23,961 bases of DNA from Paludibacter sp. (lineage in GTDB: Bacteria > Bacteroidota > Bacteroidia > Bacteroidales > Paludibacteraceae), in assembly GCA_028705705.1 (NCBI GenBank), contig JAQWCZ010000003.1, forward strand, positions 1 to 23,961, read 5' to 3'. The position numbers were made by a program, and so were the translations under genes. The notes below the pieces were generated by a model. That model ran no database searches and was not told the DNA's origin. It saw only the letters and a program-made list of their open reading frames with translations. This document shows, piece by piece, positions 15,078-22,631 of the stretch (positions within the stretch are counted from its first letter, which is position 1; every line of letters begins with the position of its first letter).

Positions 15078-15848
15078 GTGTTTAAATATCTACTAAGAAA
15101 ATTAAGGCTCTTATCGAATGCTCGAAAAGAGCCTTATTTGCAATTCTACCACATACTGGGGTTTTATCCGGATAAGATCGATTATTACCAATTAGCGCTT
15201 CGTCACCGCTCGTTGACCCGCTCTTCGGCTAGCGGACATTTTTTGAGCAATGAAAGGCTTGAGTTCTTAGGTGATGCCGTGCTGAATTCGGTGGTAACCG
15301 ATATTTTATTTACCCGTTACGATCGTCAACGGGAAGGTTTCTTGACGAATACACGTTCTAAATTGGTTAAACGCGATTTTTTAAACCAGTTGGCGTTAGA
15401 AATGGGCCTTGATAGAATGGTCGTGAAATCTCGTCATATTGCTAATAGCTTGAACAGCAACATTTATGGAAATGCTTTCGAAGCGCTGATAGGCGCTATT
15501 TACCTCGACCAGGGATATAAACAGTGTAAGCGATTTGTGGAAAAACGTCTTTTCAAAACCTTTATCGATCTTGATAAAGTCGTCGTGGATGAAAAAAACT
15601 ATAAGTCAAAAATTATTGAATATTGTCAGAAATATCACTTTAAATATGAATTTGTTTTGTTGGAAGAAGAAGTGTTGTCTGCAAATGCTCATGTTTTTCA
15701 TACAAGCCTGATTATTGATGGGAAAAATATCTGCGAAGCAAGTGGAGCAAGCAAAAAAGAGTCGCAGCAAAACGCCTCATACAAAGCTTATTGTATATTA
15801 CAAGAAAACCCGGGATTTATTAACGACAAAGAAGCTGCTATCATGTAA
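15078..15848 (+). CDS. rnc: Ribonuclease III
   Basis: 256 residues. RNase III cleaves double-stranded RNA in rRNA precursors and structured mRNAs. 'NERLEFLGDAVL' (58-69) is the signature, with Glu62 and Asp66 as metal ligands. 'GNAFEALIGAIYLD' holds Asn132 and Glu135; E. coli has Asp114 at the position of Asn132, a substitution I believe is normal in Bacteroidota. A double-stranded RNA-binding domain follows (about 180-245). The start must be non-ATG: GTG at 15078, one base after fabF, because no in-frame ATG occurs before the catalytic domain. This implies translational coupling to fabF. Codons 9-20 are built into a long hairpin, described separately. Confidence 0.93.
   Translation: MFKYLLRKLRLLSNARKEPYLQFYHILGFYPDKIDYYQLALRHRSLTRSSASGHFLSNERLEFLGDAVLNSVVTDILFTRYDRQREGFLTNTRSKLVKRDFLNQLALEMGLDRMVVKSRHIANSLNSNIYGNAFEALIGAIYLDQGYKQCKRFVEKRLFKTFIDLDKVVVDEKNYKSKIIEYCQKYHFKYEFVLLEEEVLSANAHVFHTSLIIDGKNICEASGASKKESQQNASYKAYCILQENPGFINDKEAAIM
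15104..15135 (+). promoter_or_regulatory. Long hairpin within the 5' coding region of rnc
   Basis: Bases 15104-15117 pair with 15122-15135: a 14-bp stem with a single A-A mismatch and the 4-base loop ATGC. No T-tract follows, so it is not a classic terminator. It begins 26 bases after the GTG start, within codons 9-20. RNase III genes in other bacteria are autoregulated by cleavage of a stem in their own mRNA, which makes this a candidate substrate; that role is inferred. Confidence 0.55.
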
Positions 15849-15883
15849 TACAAGTTTCTGTAATAGTTTTTCCATATTTTTTT

Positions 15884-15891
15884 TATCTTTG
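15884..15891 (+). promoter_or_regulatory. -7 promoter element before the acyl-CoA ligase
   Basis: TATCTTTG is a perfect TAnnTTTG match, 28 bases before the ATG, in the 71-base gap after rnc. The -33 region is weak. It suggests that the ligase is transcribed separately from the acpP-fabF-rnc unit. Confidence 0.6.
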
Positions 15892-15919
15892 TCAGATAAA
15901 TACCATAATACACAATCAG

Positions 15920-17716
15920 ATGGAAACTTTACATTTTGCAACCTTAATACATGCACAAGCCAAAAAATATGGTGATAGAACAGCCTTAAATCACAAGAAA
16001 AATCTGAAGGATGACTGGAGCCATGTCAGTTGGAAATCATTTGCAGAACAAGTGATGGCTGTATCAAAAGCATTGTTAGAATTGGGAGTAAATGAAGGTG
16101 ACCGCGTTGGACAGTTTTCCAATAACATGGCTGAGAATCTGATTGTTGATTATGCGCTTTTTTCCAATAGGGCCGTTGTTGTTCCAATGTATGCGACTTC
16201 TACCGCTCCTCAAATTGAATTCATCATCAACGACTCTGAAATTGCTTTTCTTTTTGTTGGAGATCAGGTGCAATATGATATTGCGCTTACAGTAATGGAA
16301 CATAACCATTTCCTGAAGAAAATAATTGTATTTGATAGGGAAGTGGTTCTAAAAGGCGAAAGTTCCATGTATTTTGAGTTGTTTCTTCAACAAGGCGATG
16401 CTTCAAACCGGCATTTTGAAGTGCAGAACCGGATGCAGGAAGCGGTAGATACCGATTTAGCCTGCATTCTTTATACTTCTGGCACAACGGGAAATCCCAA
16501 AGGTGTGATGATGCCGCATTCCTGTCTGAATGAAGCGGTACGGGTACATACGGTTCGTATTCCGGAGATTACAGACCAACAAACATCCATCGCATTTTTA
16601 CCCCTTTCACATGTCTTTGAGCGGATGTGGTGTTATCTATGTATTGCAAGAGGAGTTGAGATTTACATCAATTTGCGTCCTATTGAAATTACAGATGCGA
16701 TCAAACAGGTACGACCAACCATGATGTGTGCTGTTCCACGATTTTGGGAAAAGGTCTATGCTGCGGTACAGGATAGCATCTCTAAAATGACTCCTTTCAA
16801 ACAAGGAATTGTAACCTGGGCACTGGCAACCGGGAAGAAATACAATATTGAATATCTCAGGCTGGGCAAAGTACCTCCGGCGACTTTAAAGATAAAATAT
16901 CTTATTGCTGACAAATTGATTTATTCCAAGGTAAAGAAAACCATCGGAATAGAACAAGCAGTACTTTTTCCGGTTGCAGGAGCAAAGTTATCTGATGATA
17001 TTAATATTTTCCTCCGCAGCATGGGTATTCCGATCGTGTATGGTTACGGTCTGACTGAAACCACAGCCTCTGTTAGTTTTTTCGATCATACTGGTTACGA
17101 GTTCGGGACCGTTGGGAAAATTATTCCTGATCTGGAAGTGAAAATTGGTCCGGATAATGAAATTATGGTGAAAGGAAAGACTGTTTTTCCGGGATATTTT
17201 AAAAATCCGGATGCCACAGCGGCAGCATTTACAGAAGATGGATTCTTTAAAACCGGAGATGCCGGTTACATCAGGGGCGACAGCATTATCCTGACCGACC
17301 GCATCAAAGACTTATTTAAGACATCTTATGGGAAATATATTGCACCTCAGGAAATTGAAACAAGGCTTATTCTGGATAAATATATAGAGCAGGTAGCTGT
17401 AATAGGAGATGAGAAACCCTTTGTAACAGCTATCATTGCACCTTCGATACCTGATTTAGAACGCTACGCTGAGAAAAACAACATTCATTACAATGAAATT
17501 GCCGATTTGCTTGTTCATCCTGAAATCTATAAATACATGGAACAACGCATTCAACGGTTGCAGACGGGTATGGCTAATTACGAGATGATTAAAAAGTTTG
17601 CCTTAATCACAAAACCTTTCAGTATTCAGGGAGGAGAACTGACCAATACCCTCAAACTAAAAAGAGCAGTGATATTGCAGCGTTATAAAGTACAAATCGA
17701 CGAAATGTATGCTTAA
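15920..17716 (+). CDS. Long-chain fatty acid-CoA ligase (AMP-forming)
   Basis: 598 residues of the ANL adenylating superfamily, FadD/long-chain branch by length and motifs. It activates fatty acids to acyl-CoA through an acyl-AMP intermediate, at the inner face of the cytoplasmic membrane. Motifs: 'YTSGTTGNPKGVMMPHS' (about 185-201, P-loop), 'YGYGLTETTASVSFF' (about 374-388, adenine and acyl site), 'KTGDAGYI' (ribose-binding Asp) and 'DRIKDLFKTSYGKYIAPQEI' (hinge), then the small C-terminal domain containing 'LKLKRAVI', which covers the catalytic lysine region. No signal peptide is seen. It sits downstream of fatty acid synthesis genes but behind its own promoter; exogenous or turnover lipid is the likely substrate. 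Chain-length preference cannot be read from sequence. Confidence 0.92.
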   Translation: METLHFATLIHAQAKKYGDRTALNHKKNLKDDWSHVSWKSFAEQVMAVSKALLELGVNEGDRVGQFSNNMAENLIVDYALFSNRAVVVPMYATSTAPQIEFIINDSEIAFLFVGDQVQYDIALTVMEHNHFLKKIIVFDREVVLKGESSMYFELFLQQGDASNRHFEVQNRMQEAVDTDLACILYTSGTTGNPKGVMMPHSCLNEAVRVHTVRIPEITDQQTSIAFLPLSHVFERMWCYLCIARGVEIYINLRPIEITDAIKQVRPTMMCAVPRFWEKVYAAVQDSISKMTPFKQGIVTWALATGKKYNIEYLRLGKVPPATLKIKYLIADKLIYSKVKKTIGIEQAVLFPVAGAKLSDDINIFLRSMGIPIVYGYGLTETTASVSFFDHTGYEFGTVGKIIPDLEVKIGPDNEIMVKGKTVFPGYFKNPDATAAAFTEDGFFKTGDAGYIRGDSIILTDRIKDLFKTSYGKYIAPQEIETRLILDKYIEQVAVIGDEKPFVTAIIAPSIPDLERYAEKNNIHYNEIADLLVHPEIYKYMEQRIQRLQTGMANYEMIKKFALITKPFSIQGGELTNTLKLKRAVILQRYKVQIDEMYA

Positions 17717-17755
17717 TAACATATAATATATGATATATTCATACATAAATTAAAA

Positions 17756-17787
17756 TTTGTGTTGTATAACATATTTTATTATCTTTG
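17756..17787 (+). promoter_or_regulatory. Promoter upstream of the winged-helix gene
   Basis: TTTG (17756-17759), a 20-base spacer, then TATCTTTG (17780-17787): a textbook Bacteroidota promoter. The start near 17794 gives an untranslated leader of about 130 bases before the winged-helix ATG, unusually long for a 65-residue protein. Confidence 0.75.
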
Positions 17788-17795
17788 TGCCGAAA

Positions 17796-17864
17796 ATGAG
17801 GAAATTACATTCCTGGTTAAATGAATTAAATTATGAAACGAGCATGAACGCAGAGGTTTACTAA
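17796..17864 (+). other. Possible 22-codon leader ORF
   Basis: An ATG within a few bases of the predicted transcription start opens a 22-codon frame (MRKLHSWLNELNYETSMNAE, then VY) ending in TAA, 60 bases before the winged-helix gene. It could be a leader peptide, a very small protein, or chance. No homology is recognised, and the only support is position and an uninterrupted frame. Confidence 0.2.
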
Positions 17865-17924
17865 ACATGGATGAAAATCTGACATGCGAGTTACATAAGA
17901 TAACAAAAACAACATTATTAACGT

Positions 17925-18122
17925 ATGAAAAGAGAAGAAATCGGTAACAATGCTGGTCTGGTATGGCAGGCATTACAAAACGGTGAAATGGAAGTAAAAG
18001 CCGTGAAAAAAGCGACCAAACTTACTGAGAAAGACCTGAACCTGGCACTTGGTTGGTTGGCACGCGAAGGGAAAGTGAACTTCAACGAAGTTGAAAAGGA
18101 GCTGTTCGTTAGCCTGGCATAA
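17925..18122 (+). CDS. Small winged helix-turn-helix protein (DUF2582-like)
   Basis: 65 residues comprising a single compact winged helix. Helices 'GLVWQALQNG', 'EVKAVKKATKL' and 'TEKDLNLALGWLAREG' are followed by a short wing 'KVNFNEVEKELFVSL'. It matches the DUF2582 type of small winged-helix protein often found as a stand-alone gene in Bacteroidota. Presumably it binds DNA, but no target or effector domain is visible and the family has, to my knowledge, no firmly established function. It has a strong promoter, a long leader and a strong terminator, so it is a separate monocistronic unit between the acyl-CoA ligase and the PorU-like gene. Confidence 0.82.
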   Translation: MKREEIGNNAGLVWQALQNGEMEVKAVKKATKLTEKDLNLALGWLAREGKVNFNEVEKELFVSLA

Positions 18123-18140
18123 CGAAAAGAAGAAATTGAA

Positions 18141-18178
18141 AAAGAGAGCGGAAAGATTTAATTTTCCGCTCTCTTTTG
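18141..18178 (+). terminator. Strong bidirectional terminator
   Basis: A perfect 14-bp stem (18141-18154 with 18163-18176) has an 8-base loop, a GC-rich core and a T-run on each strand. It ends the winged-helix gene 20 bases after its stop. Read on the minus strand, it can also stop transcripts from the PorU-like gene. Confidence 0.9.
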
Positions 18179-18187
18179 TTTAAATAT

Positions 18188-18306
18188 TGAATCAGTAGTA
18201 GAAAATATGAGATCCTTCATTTCGTTTCGCTCCATTCAGGATGACAGATATTCATCTATTGAGATCGCCCGTCGTCGGTTGATAGCAAGGCGAGGAATCT
18301 GATTTT
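18188..18306. repeat. Composite interspersed repeat, copy 2
   Basis: This 119-base stretch contains the same words as the repeat at 234-277, rearranged. 'tgaatcagtagtagaaaat' (18188-18206) matches that copy's left word with one mismatch. A related 'gagatccttcat...aggatgaca' segment (18209-18246) with short complementary ends (ATCCT and AGGAT) follows. The 'agattcctcgccttgct' word appears inverted at 18284-18300, and over 18284-18306 the match is 22 of 23. It fills the space between a terminator and the end of the PorU-like gene. There is no coding potential. Confidence 0.65.
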
Positions 18307-18330
18307 ATACCTATATAGTAAAGCAATATA

Positions 18331-21300
18331 CTAGTCGGTGATGATGATTCTGTTTGCTTTTGTGTCGATTTCTTTGTCAGTTGTTTTTATCCTGGCGCGG
18401 TAAAAATAAATGCCGGGAATAACTTTTTGTCCCCCGTTTGTTGTTAAATCCCATGTTATTCTATTTTGTCCTGAAGCCGAAACGGAGCAAATATCTCTTC
18501 CCGATAAATCAAAAATATTGATTGTGCAACTCACAATCTCATCATCCAGGTTAATGACAAAGCATGTTTGTTCCTTTGCTGGGTTGGGATAGTTTGTCAC
18601 GGTGATTTCTAATGAAGGGTTATCGGCATCGGGAGTAATAACTGCGGAGGTATTGTCAATCCCGCCAATCATAAATTCTTCAAAGTAACCTTGTGCCTCG
18701 TAGCCATTTGCGTTATCACGCGCATAGAAGTTAATCCTGCCATATCCATATTCTTCATGAATGTCTTTTGGTAGTTGGAGGGTGTACGAGAAATCTCCGT
18801 TTACAACAGGGATGGATTCGGCGTGTAAAACAATGGGACGGTCGTTGTACACGAAAGCCTTTTCATTCTGGAAATTGCTGTTTCTCAAGGTAGTGATATT
18901 TTGCGCTTTACCGTATAAGCTAATAGATACTATTCCGTTAAAATCAGTTATTTTGTTGGAATTCTCATCCGCAATGTAGCCTTCAATCGTATTTGTTGTG
19001 TTCGCTTTTAAAGAGTCGCTTCCAAAACTCTCGTTATCATTGATTCTGCTTGTGATGATTTGATAATTGTCAGCATAGTTCAGTTTTATGGCAGGGTCGC
19101 CCAAATAGACAAAGGATAATTTGTTAATCTCCTGTCCCGTCATGTTTTTGGCTTTTCTGATGGCATCGCCGACCCGTACATGTTGTCCGTTTTCTTTGGC
19201 AAATAAATGCTGAATCAGGTAATTGTTTAAGTTGAAATTTTGTGAAGCATAGGTGAGTCGTGCGGCTGAAAACACACCTATCCCACCTCCATTAGGGTTT
19301 AGGAGTACGCTTTCTCCCGCGGAAACAAACCTCGAATCAAATTTAACAAAATCTGCTGTTGCTCCTATCCAGATTGGTAAGTGTTGGTTTGTTAGGGTGT
19401 TAATATCGTTATTTGTAAGGATTTGCTCATTTGCCAAAAAATCTCTACCTCCCTTTCCCGTATAATTAATAAGAAACAGCCCATTCTTTAAGGCAATAAG
19501 CAGACTGTCTTTGACTGATGGATACCTGCCCCCGATTTCAAGACTGTCTTTTTTAAATGCATCCAGGTGGATTTTGTTGGTATGATAAGATTTGTAATTG
19601 TTGCTCATGTATGATGCAAGGCTGTCGGCCATTGTCATGTGGACGTTATAGTCACCATCATCTCCCACAAAATAAAGTTCGTTTTTCCATCTTCCTTTGT
19701 TGCTGTTGTTCATGTAGTTGATGGTTTTGTTTACCACATCGGTAGCCTGCTGAACGGTTGTAACGGGGAATCTTCCTACGGCAATATCCATGGAGTGATA
19801 ATGTGCTTGCAGTCCTTCATTGTCTTCCAGAAAGGTGAAATAGTCGTCTGTGGTATAGGCGAGCGTTTCAATTAATGAATTTTCGGCTTGATAAGTAAGT
19901 ACCAGATTGTCACCTGAATCAGTTAGTATATTTCTATTGTCGAAACTCCCTTTTCCGAAGAGTAATAAATATTTAGGTGGATAGATGGTATTGCCCGAGG
20001 CAATGGCGCGGTCATAGAACATTTTCATAATCCGGCGATAAGCTGTTGCATCCGGTGTGCCTGATGAAAATTCATTGTAAACCTGTTCGGTTGTCACGAC
20101 TGTAACCGTCATATTATCCTTTTGGCGATGTGCCTGTGCCAGCGTTTCGGCCTGTGTCAGGAAGTTAGGATGGGTGATAATAACCATGTCTGCTTGTTCA
20201 ATGGCATGGATATTTTGATTGGGTATCGTTTCCTTAATTTCTGGTTTTGGGAAGGCTGAGGCATCTGTAGGGTCGATTGCCAGGTAGTGCCTGATGTCAT
20301 TTCCGGAATCTATGAAACTCATTTTTCCATCTTCGTTCCCGGTTATGATGCTGTATATGTTGTGTTGATCGGTGATGTCCCATATCTGTACGTTCGGATT
20401 GTTGTTGGTCAACAGATACTGATTGAATGTGTTTTGTCCTAAGTAATCAATATTTTGAAATTGCATTGCCGGTCCGTTCATAATCAATTGGCGACGGGCA
20501 TTGACCTCTAAGTAATTCAGATATCCTTTTGAGGTTGGAGTAGGCATGGAGTAGGTTAGATTAAACTCGAACAGGTCGTTCTGCGGGGTGAAATTGAAAA
20601 TACCCGCGTTTCTTTTTGCCCTCTCGTAAGGATCGTAAGAGTTATGCACGGCAACTGGTAAAGATTTATATTGGGTGCTGTTTAAGTTGAGAATAAATGT
20701 TGATGCTGAAAGGGAAGTGGCTGCAACATCCAGATTTGCCGTCATGCTATTTTCACTTAATACTGGATTTGGGAAACTGAATGTAAATTTATGGTTAGCT
20801 CCGCTATTAAAAGTCTCACCATAAAATTCCTTGCCGGCATTCACTAAGTTGATAAGATCTCTTTCGTGTACCTGATAGTCGGTGAATTCACTGACCGGAT
20901 TGATGGTAGGGTTTGATGGTAATGTGATGGGTTTCCCCTGTATCTTCTTTCCGGGTCCGGCATCAGATGTTATAAAGTAATACCCGGCATCAGCATAAAT
21001 ATTGTTTGTGTGCGTGAACATCGATTTGTTTTTATTGTACTGCCAGCGGGTAGTTCCCTGTGCGTAAAATAAAATATAATCACCGGCATTAAAGATGCCA
21101 TCATTCCCTTTTTCCATCCAAACGGGAGTTTCCGGTAAATCATCTGTGAAAAGTAAAGAGAAATCCTGCTCCAGCATCGCGCCGCCATAACCAAAAATAC
21201 GAACATGCTCCGGGTTTAGTTTCATCGAAGTTAAATCTTCGTAAGTGAGTTTGTAAACTCCGCTTTCAGCAATTCTTATTTTGTGAAATGTGCCCTGTGA

Positions 21301-21444
21301 TAAAACTGAATTTGTCGTGTAGGAGTGAAGTGTTCCCGAAACTTTGCGATTCGGATTATCAGAATCAATCATTGATTCCTGTGCGTTAATGAAAGGAAGC
21401 CCCAGCAACGCAAGACAAAAGGATAATGCATTTTTAATGTTCAT
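18331..21444 (-). CDS. PorU-like C25 (gingipain family) protein, catalytic residues missing
   Basis: 1037 residues. There is a signal peptide (about 1-21, ending 'LPFINA'), an N-terminal beta-rich region (about 30-410), a C25/gingipain-type domain (about 415-800) and a T9SS type A sorting domain at the C-terminus ('NYPNPAKEQTCFVI' through 'GIYFYRARI'). This is the layout of PorU, the outer-membrane sortase that removes sorting tails and attaches cargo to lipopolysaccharide. In active C25 members a His in a GHG context and a Cys in a T-C context are catalytic, 33 residues apart (RgpB His440/Cys473). Here the aligned residues are Lys664 ('NYTGKGGRDF') and Ala697 ('GATADFVKFD'), again 33 apart. 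It is probably a pseudoenzyme, perhaps a scaffold or a PorU paralogue. No porV lies next to it. Confidence 0.85.
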   Translation of the reverse strand: MNIKNALSFCLALLGLPFINAQESMIDSDNPNRKVSGTLHSYTTNSVLSQGTFHKIRIAESGVYKLTYEDLTSMKLNPEHVRIFGYGGAMLEQDFSLLFTDDLPETPVWMEKGNDGIFNAGDYILFYAQGTTRWQYNKNKSMFTHTNNIYADAGYYFITSDAGPGKKIQGKPITLPSNPTINPVSEFTDYQVHERDLINLVNAGKEFYGETFNSGANHKFTFSFPNPVLSENSMTANLDVAATSLSASTFILNLNSTQYKSLPVAVHNSYDPYERAKRNAGIFNFTPQNDLFEFNLTYSMPTPTSKGYLNYLEVNARRQLIMNGPAMQFQNIDYLGQNTFNQYLLTNNNPNVQIWDITDQHNIYSIITGNEDGKMSFIDSGNDIRHYLAIDPTDASAFPKPEIKETIPNQNIHAIEQADMVIITHPNFLTQAETLAQAHRQKDNMTVTVVTTEQVYNEFSSGTPDATAYRRIMKMFYDRAIASGNTIYPPKYLLLFGKGSFDNRNILTDSGDNLVLTYQAENSLIETLAYTTDDYFTFLEDNEGLQAHYHSMDIAVGRFPVTTVQQATDVVNKTINYMNNSNKGRWKNELYFVGDDGDYNVHMTMADSLASYMSNNYKSYHTNKIHLDAFKKDSLEIGGRYPSVKDSLLIALKNGLFLINYTGKGGRDFLANEQILTNNDINTLTNQHLPIWIGATADFVKFDSRFVSAGESVLLNPNGGGIGVFSAARLTYASQNFNLNNYLIQHLFAKENGQHVRVGDAIRKAKNMTGQEINKLSFVYLGDPAIKLNYADNYQIITSRINDNESFGSDSLKANTTNTIEGYIADENSNKITDFNGIVSISLYGKAQNITTLRNSNFQNEKAFVYNDRPIVLHAESIPVVNGDFSYTLQLPKDIHEEYGYGRINFYARDNANGYEAQGYFEEFMIGGIDNTSAVITPDADNPSLEITVTNYPNPAKEQTCFVINLDDEIVSCTINIFDLSGRDICSVSASGQNRITWDLTTNGGQKVIPGIYFYRARIKTTDKEIDTKANRIIITD

Positions 21445-21819
21445 GTCAGAATTAAATAAATGTTAGAAATTGTGTTAATCTTTTCGTGTATTTATTTATT
21501 CATTGACAAGAAATGATTGATTATGGACAGTGATAATTGGTTGAAAAAATAGGAAAATACAAGTTGTTTATACCATTAACGACCATTCATGAAAATTATT
21601 GCTAAACCAAATCACAATTTCTGAAGTCCGTAAATTATCTTGTTTTTTTACACAGACATTTCGCAGAGTAAAAAAAACTTATTATATTTGCAGCCGCTTT
21701 GACAAAGGTCTGTTATTGGTTTGGCGCAAAACAGAGAACGGAAAACGAATAGTGAATAACTGTTGCAGCAAAACTACTTATGTGACTAATGTTACTAATG
21801 TGGTAAAAAATTAAATTTT
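21445..21819. other. Gene-free stretch between the PorU-like gene and tRNA-Gly
   Basis: About 375 AT-rich bases with no convincing gene. Features seen: a perfect -7 box at 21683-21690; a leader of roughly 150 bases between it and the tRNA; and a short repeat, 'actaatgtt' followed by 'actaatgtg' (21785-21802). No clear promoter for the minus-strand PorU-like gene was found. The short frames here have no recognisable product. Confidence 0.5.
21683..21690 (+). promoter_or_regulatory. -7 promoter element upstream of the tRNA-Gly/Leu pair
   Basis: TATATTTG is a perfect -7 match. Upstream at the right distance is TTTCG (21659-21663), a weak -33. The start would lie about 150 bases before tRNA-Gly, far for a tRNA promoter. 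The long leader includes the truncated tRNA copy. Confidence 0.5.
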
Positions 21820-21841
21820 GCGAAATTAGCTCAGTTGCATT
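21820..21841 (+). pseudogene. Truncated 5' copy of tRNA-Gly
   Basis: 'gcgaaattagctcagttg' (21820-21837) repeats the first 18 bases of the intact tRNA-Gly at 21845-21862 with one mismatch, exactly 25 bases upstream. The copy stops within the D-loop, with no anticodon arm, so it cannot make a tRNA. It looks like the remnant of a tandem duplication. Confidence 0.65.
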
Positions 21842-21844
21842 AAT

Positions 21845-21917
21845 GCGAAAATAGCTCAGTTGGTAGAGCATAACCTTGCCAAGGTTAGGGTCGCGGGTTC
21901 GAGTCCCGTTTTTCGCT
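21845..21917 (+). tRNA. tRNA-Gly(GCC)
   Basis: Cloverleaf: acceptor GCGAAAA with TTTTCGC, D-arm GCTC/GAGC with GG in the loop, anticodon stem AACCT/AGGTT around a loop with anticodon GCC, T-stem GCGGG/CCCGT with loop TTCGAGT, discriminator T, no encoded CCA. The acceptor is unusually A-T rich for tRNA-Gly (typically GCGGGAA). It is followed 30 bases later by tRNA-Leu, probably on the same transcript. Confidence 0.94.
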
Positions 21918-21947
21918 CAGCTCTTATGAGTCACAGGAGTCATTCCT

Positions 21948-22030
21948 GCCCGGATGGTGGAATGGTAGACACGAAGGACTTAAAATCCTTTGGCCTCACG
22001 GCTGTGCGGGTTCAAGTCCCGCTTCGGGTA
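21948..22030 (+). tRNA. tRNA-Leu(UAA)
   Basis: A class II tRNA of 83 bases: acceptor GCCCGGA with TTCGGGT (two G-U pairs), D-arm with GG, anticodon loop CTTAAAA (anticodon TAA), a long variable arm (TGGCCTCACGGCTGT region), T-stem GCGGG/CCCGC with loop TTCAAGT, discriminator A, no encoded CCA. A strong terminator begins 2 bases after its end. Confidence 0.94.
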
Positions 22031-22032
22031 CG

Positions 22033-22070
22033 AAAAACCCCTCTTAATCGATTGATTGAGAGGGGTTTTT
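22033..22070 (+). terminator. Intrinsic terminator of the tRNA-Gly/Leu unit
   Basis: A 17-bp stem (22033-22049 with 22054-22070, one G-U pair) and a 4-base loop, flanked by A- and T-runs. It starts immediately after tRNA-Leu. Confidence 0.92.
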
Positions 22071-22349
22071 GTTTGTGCGAGTAACAGAATAATAACAATG
22101 TTCAACAGGTGAAATAGTACTGTTCAAATGGTGTAAGAAAAATGCCAACCGTATATACCGTGCTATCAAAACAGGCACAATAAACAATAAGATATTTTGA
22201 ATGCTGGCAGAGAGTAAATTTTTCGTCGACCGTAAGCAACCTGAAATAGATATAATAAATTGGAAGCACAATACTGCCAAGGTAAGCCAAAAAGGGTTCC
22301 CCAAAAGGACAAATACCGGTATAAGGAGCACAATATAAAAATTATGCAT
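22044..22349 (-). CDS. Hypothetical small membrane protein (doubtful)
   Basis: An ATG-started frame of 101 residues. Residues 1-35 and 50-72 are strongly hydrophobic ('[14 protein letters not shown]', '[15 protein letters not shown]'), suggesting two or more membrane segments; the last 30 are polar. A near-consensus -7 box (TCATTTTG, minus strand, 22366-22373) sits just upstream. Against it: the frame runs through the opposite strand of the tRNA terminator, no family is recognised, and AT-rich DNA easily yields hydrophobic frames. It may be real, a remnant, or chance. Confidence 0.3.
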   Translation of the reverse strand: MHNFYIVLLIPVFVLLGNPFWLTLAVLCFQFIISISGCLRSTKNLLSASIQNILLFIVPVLIARYIRLAFFLHHLNSTISPVEHCYYSVTRTNKNPSQSID

Positions 22350-22572
22350 TACCTGAATTGATTAACAAAATGAAAATAAGGAATATAACAACCGGTGTAA
22401 CATATTATATACCGAAATACACAGCCTTAAGCAATTTTGCACAAAAGGAATTCAATCTGCAGATCTACAAAATTCGGGGTAATATCACACAAGTTTTAAA
22501 AATTAAGTTTTGATCAAACTCCGATGAACAACACCTCACATCGACCTGCTTTTTGTTAAGAAAACAATAAAA

Positions 22573-22607
22573 ATTGTAAATATGAATTAAAAATATTGTA
22601 AATATGA
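22573..22607 (+). repeat. 13-base direct repeat, possible operator
   Basis: 'attgtaaatatga' occurs at 22573-22585 and again at 22595-22607, a 22-base period or about two helical turns. The pair lies 25 bases upstream of the -7 box at 22632, where an activator or repressor could bind. There is no further support. Confidence 0.4.
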
Positions 22608-22631
22608 CACATGGCTTAAGTCGTTTTATCC

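Noticed and set aside
15104-15135. Terminator of fabF
   Set aside because: The stem is strong, but no T-tract follows and it lies inside the rnc reading frame.
18188-18306. CRISPR repeat-spacer array
   Set aside because: There are only two different words, one of them inverted, with no regular spacing; not an array.
21860-22084. Plus-strand ORF running through both tRNA genes and their terminator
   Set aside because: It consists of translated tRNA-Gly, tRNA-Leu and terminator sequence and has no independent support.
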